From the NCBI GenBank assembly GCA_050186055.1, contig JBFWYV010000176.1, positions 1 to 10,480 on the forward strand: a DNA stretch of 10,480 bases, written 5' to 3'. The DNA is from CAMDPA01 sp050186055 (GTDB taxonomy: Bacteria; Pseudomonadota; Alphaproteobacteria; Rhizobiales; Hyphomicrobiaceae). The position numbers and the translations under genes are program-made. This document shows positions 1 to 5,255 of this stretch, piece after piece; position 1 is the stretch's first letter, and every line of letters begins with the position of its first letter. A model generated the notes under the pieces. That model was not told the DNA's origin. It saw nothing but the letters and a program-made list of their open reading frames with translations, and did no database searches.

Positions 1-101
1 TGGCGGGCAAATGATTTCAGGTCGAGGCTGAAGTCGTCATGGAATGGCAGGATGCACGCGGGAATGACGCCTGCTGGGACATATCCGGGGAAACGAGTCA
101 T
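1..101 (-). CDS. DapA-family aldolase/dehydratase, N-terminal fragment (runs off the window)
   Basis: An ATG at 101-99 opens a frame that stays open to the window edge, giving 33 codons plus two bases. The peptide contains GVIPACILPFHDDFSLDL at residues 11-28. This looks like the first beta strand and following segment of the dihydrodipicolinate synthase (DapA) / N-acetylneuraminate lyase family, class I Schiff-base TIM-barrel enzymes that cleave or dehydrate 2-oxo acids. The catalytic lysine and the GxxGE motif would lie outside the window, so activity and substrate cannot be judged. A GGAGGA ribosome site lies 6 bases before the ATG. The gene follows the hydratase gene (stop at 213) on the same strand after 111 bases and is probably the fourth gene of the same catabolic operon. 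The family call rests on a short N-terminus; the existence of a gene start here is more certain than its function. Confidence 0.72.
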   Translation of the reverse strand, partial: MTRFPGYVPAGVIPACILPFHDDFSLDLKSFAR

Positions 102-106
102 TCAGA

Positions 107-112
107 TCCTCC
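107..112 (-). promoter_or_regulatory. Shine-Dalgarno of the DapA-family gene
   Basis: On the minus strand this reads GGAGGA, with six bases between GGAGG and the ATG at 101. It is the main support, besides the protein sequence, for a real gene start at the left edge. Confidence 0.7.
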
Positions 113-212
113 AACGAGACCAGAGAATGGCGGCCGCAGCGTTCGGCGCATGAGATCAGCATAGAACCACGCGACGTCCCCACTCTCAAGACCGCGCCAG
201 CCTCAAGGGTGC

Positions 213-926
213 TCAGGACCAAACGAAGTCAACCGTGATTTCGTCAATCTCGCCCAGCCGGTACTTAACGCTATTGTCTTCCGGCGTCAGCAACAGCGGC
301 GGGACGACCGAGCCCGCGATGATCACGTCCCCGGCCTTCAGGCGCTCGCCGCACGAGGCAAGTGTGTTCGCGATGTGGGAGCCGACATCGACGACCCTGC
401 CCGTATTCGATTCGAGCTCCGTGACCGGACTACCCTGCTTGCCGGCGCGCGAGATGTGCGCGGCCAGTCCATCCAGGTCTGCCCCGGCACGCGCGGGGTC
501 ACGCCGTCCCAGGATGACGTGACGATGAAAGATGTTGCCGGCGAGGATCTTCTCGACGTCCTCGGGCGGCGGATCAAGGTCGGCCAGCTCGATAGCGGGC
601 CCGAGCGCGGAAATCGCCTGTCGTACCGAGGTCTTGTCGTCTCCGGCCGGCAGATCGGCGCCGATGTAGACGGCAATCTCCGGCTCGGCGACGGGGCGTG
701 TCCAGCCCGCCAAGGACACGGTCGTGCCGGACTCCAGACGTCCTTCCTGCAGAAGGTAGCCCATGAGCGGGCCGGGAAGATTGAACTTCGAGATCGCCGC
801 CGGTGCGCCGAAACCCGATTTCCAGCCGAGGTGGCTCGATCCCGCGCCCAGCCTGCGCCTGCGTTCGGCAAGCTGCGCTTTCATGCCTGAAAGCACGCGG
901 GGATCAGTGACAGGATATGTCGTCAT
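213..926 (-). CDS. 2-keto-4-pentenoate hydratase / fumarylacetoacetase-fold protein
   Basis: This 237-residue protein belongs to the 2-keto-4-pentenoate hydratase branch (MhpD/HpcG-like) of the fumarylacetoacetate hydrolase superfamily. The family's enzymes hydrate, decarboxylate or hydrolyse 2-oxo-alkenoate or diketo acids with a divalent metal. Visible signs are GWKSGFG at residues 34-40, the EPEIA metal-ligand motif (E81, E83), a third acidic ligand E113 in the AIELADLD segment, and the conserved C-terminal block AGDVIIAGSVVPPL. It is slightly shorter than the usual ~260 residues. The missing length is at the N-terminus, where the protein starts close to the conserved core. The ATG at 926 is preceded by GGAGGATGAAGC, a good ribosome site. 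It lies 33 bases after the cupin gene and ahead of a DapA-family gene, in an evident operon. Whether it acts as hydratase, decarboxylase or hydrolase cannot be decided from sequence. Confidence 0.85.
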   Translation of the reverse strand: MTTYPVTDPRVLSGMKAQLAERRRRLGAGSSHLGWKSGFGAPAAISKFNLPGPLMGYLLQEGRLESGTTVSLAGWTRPVAEPEIAVYIGADLPAGDDKTSVRQAISALGPAIELADLDPPPEDVEKILAGNIFHRHVILGRRDPARAGADLDGLAAHISRAGKQGSPVTELESNTGRVVDVGSHIANTLASCGERLKAGDVIIAGSVVPPLLLTPEDNSVKYRLGEIDEITVDFVWS

Positions 927-959
927 GCTTCATCCTCCGCAGACGTCCGTCTGCAATCG

Positions 960-1361
960 TCAGTGCGAACCGGGCAGAACCTCATAGCCTGAGTCCTCGA
1001 TCGACCCGGCCCCCATCCAGCCCCAGACCAGGACGACGTCCTCATCGGACGTATTGGCGAACCCGTGATAGACGCCGCGCGGCGAGAACACCACGTCGCC
1101 CTCGACCGAGGGCTCGTCGCCTTTGTCGGTCCGGATGTGACCCTTTCCCTTCAGTACGATGAAGAACTCGTCGCAATTGCGATGCAGGTGAGCTTCATGG
1201 CTGGCGCCGGGCTTGAGAACGGTCCAGCCGATGACGTTGTCCGTTCCCGCTGTCTTCTTGTCGATCAGGAACTGGACCTGCATGTCGATCCAGCCGTCCT
1301 GGCGTTTCAGGCCCTCGACCTTCGGCACATCTTTCAGGTTCGTTCGATACATCGGCGACAT
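960..1361 (-). CDS. small single-domain cupin protein
   Basis: This 133-residue protein is a single cupin barrel. Motif 1 runs over residues 52-72, with H58 and H60 (HLH) and E65. Motif 2 runs over residues 88-103 and reads GDVVFSPRGVYHGFAN, with H99. Together these give the full 3-His/1-Glu metal site, so it is likely a metal-binding enzyme or sugar/acid-binding protein and not a degenerate barrel. Its exact reaction is unknown; similar small cupins in catabolic operons act as isomerases, dioxygenases or accessory proteins. The ATG at 1361 has GGGAGGAA five bases upstream, which favours it over the in-frame ATG at 1352. It sits 46 bases after the dehydrogenase gene and 33 bases before the hydratase gene on the same strand, so co-transcription is very likely. 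Confidence 0.85.
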   Translation of the reverse strand: MSPMYRTNLKDVPKVEGLKRQDGWIDMQVQFLIDKKTAGTDNVIGWTVLKPGASHEAHLHRNCDEFFIVLKGKGHIRTDKGDEPSVEGDVVFSPRGVYHGFANTSDEDVVLVWGWMGAGSIEDSGYEVLPGSH

Positions 1362-1407
1362 CGGTTCCTCCCGCGGCGATTGCCGGGCTGATTCGAAATG
1401 CCTGCAG

Positions 1408-2301
1408 CTATCGGCCGCTTTCCCTGGCGCCGCCGAGGCGCCGGTAGACTTCGAAGGCCGCGACGAAATCGTTGTGATCGATGCCCAGCCCGCGGCAGGC
1501 GTTCATCATCTCGTTGGCAGCCGCTGCCAGCGGCAGCGGCGAGCCCAGCGTCCGCCCGAGGTCGAGCGCCAGCATCATGTCCTTCTGCTGCAGGGTGACG
1601 TCGGCCAGCGGCTTGGCCGGCATCTGGCCATCGAGGATATAGGGGCCGCGATAGCCGAGCACGGGCGAGGCCGCGACGCTCTTGAGGACGGCATCGACCG
1701 CCACGTCGCGCGCGACGCCGCCCTTCTCGGCCAGCGCCACCGCCTCGCCGAAGCAGATCACCTCGACCATCAGCAGCAGGTTGACGGCGATCTTCATCGT
1801 CGTCGCCATGCCGGATGGGCCGATGTAGGACACTTTCGGCCCGATCGCGGTCAGCATATCCTTGACCTGATCGAAAGCGTTCCTGTCGCCGCCGATCATG
1901 ATCGAGGCCTGCCCGGCCTTCACCGTGACCGGACTGCCCGAGATCGGCCCGTCGAGCAGCACGCGGCCCTGGCTCGCGAACGCAGCCGCCACCTCCCGCG
2001 TGACGGCCGGCGAGATCGTCGACATGTCGATGTGGATGCCGCCTGGAGCAAGGCCGGCTAGCACGCCGTTCTCGCCGAGGGTGACCGCCTTCACGGCGGT
2101 ACCGTCGGTGACGATCGAGAACACGACGTCGGATGCGCCGGTGACCTCTCGCGGCGAGTTGGCCCAGGCCATGCCCTGCACAACGAGCGGTTCCGCCTTT
2201 GCCTTCGTGCGGTTCCAGCCCGTGACCTGATGACCGGCTGCCATCAGCCGCGGCACGATCAGCGCACCCATGTCGCCGAGCCCGATGAACCCCAGTCTCA
2301 C
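1408..2301 (-). CDS. beta-hydroxyacid dehydrogenase (3-hydroxyisobutyrate dehydrogenase / tartronate semialdehyde reductase family)
   Basis: This is a 297-residue NAD(P)-dependent oxidoreductase. The N-terminal Rossmann domain opens with GFIGLGDMG, whose GxGxxG glycines are residues 7, 9 and 12. N30-R31-T32 follows the second strand, as in NADP-preferring members. The substrate loop DGPISGSP is at 117-124. The catalytic lysine is K170 with N174 in GMATTMKIAVN, followed by the all-helical C-terminal domain. The family interconverts 3-hydroxy acids and semialdehydes; the substrate here is not identifiable. The frame is open further upstream to 2385, but I choose GTG at 2301. It begins the Rossmann strand exactly where relatives start and has GGGAGGAA just upstream. 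The extra 28 residues are arginine-rich and unlike the family. It is the first gene of the left operon, followed by the cupin, hydratase and DapA-family genes. Confidence 0.9.
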   Translation of the reverse strand: MRLGFIGLGDMGALIVPRLMAAGHQVTGWNRTKAKAEPLVVQGMAWANSPREVTGASDVVFSIVTDGTAVKAVTLGENGVLAGLAPGGIHIDMSTISPAVTREVAAAFASQGRVLLDGPISGSPVTVKAGQASIMIGGDRNAFDQVKDMLTAIGPKVSYIGPSGMATTMKIAVNLLLMVEVICFGEAVALAEKGGVARDVAVDAVLKSVAASPVLGYRGPYILDGQMPAKPLADVTLQQKDMMLALDLGRTLGSPLPLAAAANEMMNACRGLGIDHNDFVAAFEVYRRLGGARESGR

Positions 2302-2636
2302 GCACTTCCTCCCTGGTATGCGGCGGGCGACGCGTGCCGCTGTTTCGATCAGTCTATCCGGGAACCGGTCGCAGGCAAGCTGCACGTCCCGGCCCGCGTG
2401 CGGGGACTGCCTCCACGGTGTCCTCGAACGGTGGGTTGCGGGGATAAGTCACCGATCTGCCCCATCCCCTCCTTGATGCTGCCCCGTGTGGCGGCTAGCA
2501 CTTCGGGGTTGCGTTATTCGGTTGCGCGCCTGTTGCTTGTGCGCACTGCGCAAATCCGGTTGGACCCACGTCGGGTGGCAGGGGCGTTGGTCCCCGCGTG
2601 CGGCCTGCTTTCGTTGTTCGGGGGAGAGACCTTCAG
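2302..2636. other. divergent intergenic region between the dehydrogenase operon and gapR
   Basis: These 335 bases must hold the outward promoters of the left operon (minus) and gapR (plus). I see no convincing sigma-70 type -35/-10 pair for either direction. A spaced inverted repeat TTGCGC (2522-2527) ... GCGCAA (2548-2553), with a GTGCGCAC palindrome between its arms, lies about 85 bases before the gapR start; it may be an operator or chance. A 38-codon open frame on the minus strand (2349-2465) has no family resemblance. Confidence 0.4.
2306..2313 (-). promoter_or_regulatory. Shine-Dalgarno that fixes the GTG start of the dehydrogenase
   Basis: The minus strand reads GGGAGGAA, with six bases between GGAGG and the GTG at 2301. 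No comparable site precedes the more distant in-frame start at 2385, so this element decides the start. Confidence 0.75.
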
Positions 2637-2918
2637 ATGTCCACGCTTCAGGGCGCCGCGCAGGCGCAGCTTCGCCAGTTCGTCGAGCAGATCGAGCGGC
2701 TGGAGGAAGAGAAGAAGGCGCTGGCCGAGGACATCCGTGACAAGTTCGCGGAAGCCAAGGCCGTCGGTTTCGACGTCAAGGCGCTGCGCCAGATCATTCG
2801 CCTGCGCAAGAAATCCAAGACCGACCGCGACGAGGAAGACGCGATTCTCGCCACCTACATGCACGCGCTGGGCATGCTTGGCGATGATCCCAGCCAGCCG
2901 ATGATGGCGGCCGAGTAG
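2637..2918 (+). CDS. gapR: GapR nucleoid-associated protein (DUF2312)
   Basis: This 93-residue protein matches the short alphaproteobacterial GapR/DUF2312 family. Characterised members bind AT-rich, overtwisted DNA and stimulate type II topoisomerases ahead of replication and transcription. Residues 7-42 form a long charged helix rich in E, K and Q (LRQFVEQIERLEEEKKAL), the dimerising coiled coil. The conserved segment AKAVGFDVKALRQIIRLRKK follows at 40-59 and carries the basic DNA-facing residues, then DEEDAILATYMHALGM at 66-80. The frame could begin at GTG 2598, but ATG 2637 gives the family's N-terminus (STLQGAAQAQLRQ) and is preceded by GGGGGAGAG about 8 bases upstream. The gene stands alone on its strand: divergent from the dehydrogenase operon and convergent with the PLP enzyme gene across a repeat array. 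Confidence 0.93.
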   Translation: MSTLQGAAQAQLRQFVEQIERLEEEKKALAEDIRDKFAEAKAVGFDVKALRQIIRLRKKSKTDRDEEDAILATYMHALGMLGDDPSQPMMAAE

Positions 2919-2952
2919 AGTTCCACTCATAATCCGTAATGCCCGCGCGCCC

Positions 2953-2968
2953 GGCCACCGCCGTGGCC
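2953..2968. repeat. short hairpin, copy A
   Basis: GGCCAC-CGCC-GTGGCC is a perfect 6-bp stem with a 4-base loop, followed by GTGACGG. It is the first of three copies. Confidence 0.85.
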
Positions 2969-3013
2969 GTGACGGTGGTTGGGAGGTGAGGGATAGCCAC
3001 TCGATAAGCCGTC

Positions 3014-3064
3014 ATGGCCGCGCCGGGGCGACGCGGGAGCGTCGACCCGGAACACGGCGGCCAT
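3014..3064. repeat. long palindrome, copy A (REP-like)
   Basis: The outer arms are ATGGCCG (3014-3020) and CGGCCAT (3058-3064). Inside, CCGGG (3023-3027) pairs with CCCGG (3046-3050). The apex is CGACGC-GGGA-GCGTCG (3029-3044), a perfect 6-bp stem with a GGGA loop. The GTCATGGCC ... GGCCATCCACG frame resembles the abundant extragenic palindromes I recall from Bradyrhizobium and Rhodopseudomonas genomes; that comparison is from memory. Confidence 0.8.
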
Positions 3065-3112
3065 CCACGTGGCTTGCGGCAGGCACTGAGCAAGCGGATG
3101 GTTGTCGTAGGC

Positions 3113-3128
3113 GGCCGCCGCCGCGGCC
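3113..3128. repeat. short hairpin, copy B
   Basis: GGCCGC-CGCC-GCGGCC is a perfect 6-bp stem. Compared with copies A and C, the fifth pair has changed from A:T to G:C on both arms, so pairing is kept. Confidence 0.85.
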
Positions 3129-3171
3129 GTGACGGTGCGGAGGTGAGAATTCGGGCACCCCTTGGAACGTC

Positions 3172-3211
3172 ATGGCCGCGCCGGGGCGATGTGGGAACAT
3201 CGGCTCGGCAT
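3172..3211. repeat. long palindrome, copy B (distal outer arm eroded)
   Basis: The apex is CGATGT-GGGA-ACATCG (3187-3202), with the same loop as copy A but two base pairs switched on both arms. CCGGG (3181-3185) pairs with CTCGG (3204-3208) through one G:T wobble. The left outer arm ATGGCCG is intact, but the right arm is reduced to GGCAT, which accounts for this unit being shorter than unit A. Confidence 0.78.
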
Positions 3212-3259
3212 CCACGTGGTTCGTCGCGGGCACTGAGCAAGCGGAGGTTTGCCGTAGGC

Positions 3260-3275
3260 GGCCACCTTCGTGGCC
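3260..3275. repeat. short hairpin, copy C
   Basis: GGCCAC-CTTC-GTGGCC has the same stem as copy A with a different loop, again followed by GTGACGG. After this the sequence soon leaves the repeat and the array ends, about 50 bases short of the stop of the minus-strand PLP-enzyme gene. Confidence 0.8.
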
Positions 3276-3323
3276 GTGACGGCGGTGGGGGGAGGGGCGC
3301 AGGTGCTGGTCCTATCCGCCGCT

Positions 3324-4502
3324 TCAACCCGTCGGGGCTCCCATCGCCGTGAGGCCGTGCTCCAGGTCGGGGATCAGATCGGCAGGATCCTCCAGTCCGA
3401 CATGCAGTCTGATCAAGGTGCCGCCATTCCATCCGTGTACGCTTGGATATGTGAGCGCGAGGCTCTCGTATCCGCCCCATGAGGCTCCAATGCCGAACAG
3501 CTTCAGCGCATCGATGCAGCGGCAGGCATGCTCACGCCCATAGCCGCGTCTGAGCTCGATCGAGAACAGACTGTTCGCGCCGGAAAAATCGCGCTTCCAC
3601 AATTCATGGCCGGGATCGCCCGGCAGCGCCGGATCGAGCACGCGCGCGACGGAGGGATGCTGCGCTAGCCAAGCGATCACCTGCTCTGCATGGCTGCGCG
3701 CCATTGCAATCCGCGCGGCGAACGTCCGCAGCCCACGCAGCACCGTGTAGGCATCGTCGGGGCTGACGGTCTGTCCGAGCAGATAGCTGTCGCGCCAGAG
3801 CTGATCGGCGATGCGGTCGTTGCCGGTGACCGAGCCCATCGTGATGTCGGAATGACCGGCGATGTACTTGGTCAGCGCGATCACCGAGATGTCGGCGCCC
3901 AGCTCGATCGGCCGATACAGCCCGCCGGCGCCCCACGTGTTGTCGACCGCAACCAGCGCGCCCGATCCTTTGACCGCCTCGGCAATGGCCGGGACATCCT
4001 GAACGTCGAATACGATCGAGCCGGGATTGTCGAGATAGACGAGGCGCGTCTCCGGCTTCAGCCGCCGCTTCACCTCGCTCGCCCCGCCGGCACCGCCAGG
4101 GTAGTACTCGCAGGCGATGCCGCGTGGCGTGAAATACTCGTTGGCCAGCATCCGCGCCGGACCATAGATCGAATCCGCCAGCAGCATGTGATCGCCCGGC
4201 TTCAACACACTGAGGAACGCGTGCGCGATCGCCGCGAGTCCGGTCGGAAAAAGCTGCGTGCGCTTCCCGCGCTCGATTTCGGTGATCGCGTCTTCCAGCC
4301 CGAACGTGGTCGGTGTCCCGCGCGCGCCGTAAACGAAATTGCGCTCGCCGGCGAGCCGTCGCTGCGCCATCTCCTCGCGGTGCGCAGTGTTGGAATACAG
4401 CACGGTGGAGGCGCGGATAACCGGCGGGTTTACGCCGTGCGTGCCGCCGGCCGGATGACCGCGGGCCACGTGAACCAGTCTGGTCTTGTCACGCTCTGGC
4501 AT
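3324..4502 (-). CDS. cystathionine beta-lyase-like PLP enzyme (Cys/Met metabolism family)
   Basis: This 392-residue fold-type I PLP enzyme has the normal length for MetC-type cystathionine beta-lyase, which cleaves cystathionine to homocysteine, pyruvate and ammonia in the cytoplasm. The PLP-binding lysine is K212 in TKYIAGHSD. D187 (VDNTWGAG) should contact the PLP ring nitrogen and Y113 (DSIYGP) should stack on it. Y58 and R61 (YGARGTPT) should hold the phosphate of the partner subunit. The C-terminal SWGGYESL motif is characteristic of the MetC group. The final IRLHVGLEDPADLIPDLE is also typical. One departure is YLDNPGS at 156-162, where E. coli MetC has ESPGS. The ATG at 4502 has GAGGGAG about 11 bases upstream, a rather long spacing. 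It converges with gapR and appears to be a single-gene unit. Related family members act on other sulfur amino acids, so metC is likely but not assigned. Confidence 0.88.
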   Translation of the reverse strand: MPERDKTRLVHVARGHPAGGTHGVNPPVIRASTVLYSNTAHREEMAQRRLAGERNFVYGARGTPTTFGLEDAITEIERGKRTQLFPTGLAAIAHAFLSVLKPGDHMLLADSIYGPARMLANEYFTPRGIACEYYPGGAGGASEVKRRLKPETRLVYLDNPGSIVFDVQDVPAIAEAVKGSGALVAVDNTWGAGGLYRPIELGADISVIALTKYIAGHSDITMGSVTGNDRIADQLWRDSYLLGQTVSPDDAYTVLRGLRTFAARIAMARSHAEQVIAWLAQHPSVARVLDPALPGDPGHELWKRDFSGANSLFSIELRRGYGREHACRCIDALKLFGIGASWGGYESLALTYPSVHGWNGGTLIRLHVGLEDPADLIPDLEHGLTAMGAPTG

Positions 4503-4624
4503 AGTCGGATCGGCTCCCTCGTCCTGCTACCATCAGGCAGACAGTAAGCGAGGTTGCAGCCATCGACAAAGCAGAACCGGCACGGAGGATCTGCTGCGGC
4601 ACCCGGCCTGGCGTCAGCCGCCGC

Positions 4625-5038
4625 CTACCGTCGCCGCAAGCTGAGGTGCGCGGCACCGGAGTCCGCCAGCAGCGAGGCGGTGAGACGGTTGCCCCGAAGC
4701 AGGATCCGGAGCGTGCCCCGCAAATTGTAATCCTCGTTGAAGAACGAGCCGTAGAAGCTGTTGCCCGACATGTGCCGGACGGTGGCGGTTTGCGACACCC
4801 GGGCCGATTGCGTGGCGCACACAGCGTTCATCACGTAACGGCTCGATGAGCGCCGGGTGAACCTCGCGCGGCAGACGGCCCGCTCGCTCTGACCGCCGCT
4901 GAACACCACGCGGCCGCCGCCGCTCCAGGCTCCGGTCAGCTCGGCCGACCGGGCCGCAGAAGGCGCTGCCAGCCCGACCAGCACCGCGAGTGTGAAGGTG
5001 GCCAGGGCGGGAGAAGCGTATCGGCTGAACATTCGCAT
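4625..5038 (-). CDS. small exported protein of unknown function
   Basis: This 137-residue protein has a clear Sec signal peptide: a basic start (MRMFSRY), a hydrophobic core (LATFTLAVLVGLAAP) and a probable signal peptidase I site after ARSA at about residue 32. The mature part of about 105 residues begins ELTGAWSGGGRVVFSGG. It is rich in short G/S/T-bearing beta-type strands, has two cysteines (in AVCRARF and NAVCATQ) that could form a periplasmic disulfide, and ends basic (SLRRR). I recognise no family; the pattern suggests a small periplasmic beta-barrel or sandwich. The ATG at 5038 is used, with a second possible ATG at 5032; neither has a strong ribosome site. The gene lies 122 bases before the PLP-enzyme gene on the same strand and diverges from the CoA-transferase gene. 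The coherent signal peptide and residue composition support it as real. Confidence 0.75.
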   Translation of the reverse strand: MRMFSRYASPALATFTLAVLVGLAAPSAARSAELTGAWSGGGRVVFSGGQSERAVCRARFTRRSSSRYVMNAVCATQSARVSQTATVRHMSGNSFYGSFFNEDYNLRGTLRILLRGNRLTASLLADSGAAHLSLRRR

Positions 5039-5255
5039 GGCGAAGACCTGGGCTTGCGAGGTTGAGCGCTTGCATATTGATAGTCGATTCGACTTCTACA
5101 AGACCAACCTTGGGATAGGGCGTAGAGAACCTTACCAAGCCGATTCGCCGTCCGGCATGGGCTTGCCAGCCGCGGCCATTGACGGCACGGTGAGGCCGTC
5201 GCAATCCTCGTCGCCGCCGTCCCGGGGCGTATCCTGTATCATCTGGACCATATCG
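5039..5255. promoter_or_regulatory. divergent intergenic region of the exported protein and the CoA-transferase
   Basis: These 217 bases separate divergent starts. For the minus strand, TTGGTC (5107-5102) and ACTATC (5084-5079) are spaced by 17 bases and form a weak possible promoter for the exported-protein gene. For the plus strand, TTGACG at 5179-5184 is a good -35-like hexamer, but the -10 position 17 bases on (CAATCC) is poor. Both calls are tentative. Confidence 0.25.
5082..5094. promoter_or_regulatory. perfect 13-base palindrome, possible operator
   Basis: AGTCGA-T-TCGACT is a perfect inverted repeat with a one-base centre. It lies between the divergent genes and overlaps the possible minus-strand promoter, where a repressor dimer would act. 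The binding protein is unknown and no regulator gene is adjacent. Confidence 0.35.

Larger units (their letters stand above)
2952..3290. repeat. tandem array of two and a quarter hairpin-bearing repeat units
   Basis: The 405 bases between the gapR stop (2918) and the PLP-enzyme stop (3324) contain no supported gene but are highly structured. Unit A (about 2952-3110), unit B (3111-3257) and a partial unit C (3258 to about 3290) share the same order of elements: a GC-rich 6-bp hairpin followed by GTGACGG, then a longer palindrome, then the exact 17-mer GGCACTGAGCAAGCGGA (3082-3098 and 3229-3245). The start of the long palindrome is identical over 22 bases between A (3010-3031) and B (3168-3189). 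The spacing is 160 bases from A to B and 147 from B to C, the difference lying near the long palindrome. No T-tract follows any hairpin, so these are not ordinary intrinsic terminators, though they could still end or stabilise the convergent transcripts. Confidence 0.85.

Noticed and set aside
37..222. 61-codon minus-strand frame with a TTG start overlapping the end of the hydratase gene.
   Set aside because: It runs in another frame over the ribosome site and start of the DapA-family gene, has no family resemblance and uses a weak start; the DapA-family reading is better supported.
1334..2305. 323-codon minus-strand frame overlapping the dehydrogenase.
   Set aside because: It is a shifted frame of the dehydrogenase gene with an arginine-rich, low-complexity product.
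2349..2465. 38-codon minus-strand frame upstream of the dehydrogenase, with AGGAGG very close to its ATG.
   Set aside because: The ribosome site is only about 2 bases from the ATG, the peptide has no recognisable feature, and nothing suggests a regulatory leader.
2522..2553. Inverted repeat TTGCGC ... GCGCAA upstream of gapR.
   Set aside because: Six-base arms separated by 20 bases in a GC-rich stretch are expected by chance; mentioned only as part of the intergenic region, not as an operator.
2952..3290. Possibility that the repeats are a CRISPR array.
   Set aside because: There are only two to three units of about 150 bases with internal hairpins, no short regular repeat and spacer pattern, and no cas genes.
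2794..3480. 228-codon minus-strand frame crossing the end of gapR, the repeat array and the end of the PLP-enzyme gene.
   Set aside because: It is rich in R and P, overlaps two well-supported genes, and its apparent internal peptide repeats simply reflect the DNA repeats.
4992..5255. In-frame N-terminal extension of the CoA-transferase by 88 codons.
   Set aside because: It overlaps the signal-peptide region of the divergent exported-protein gene, has no similarity to the family, and ATG 5256 gives the standard N-terminus and length.
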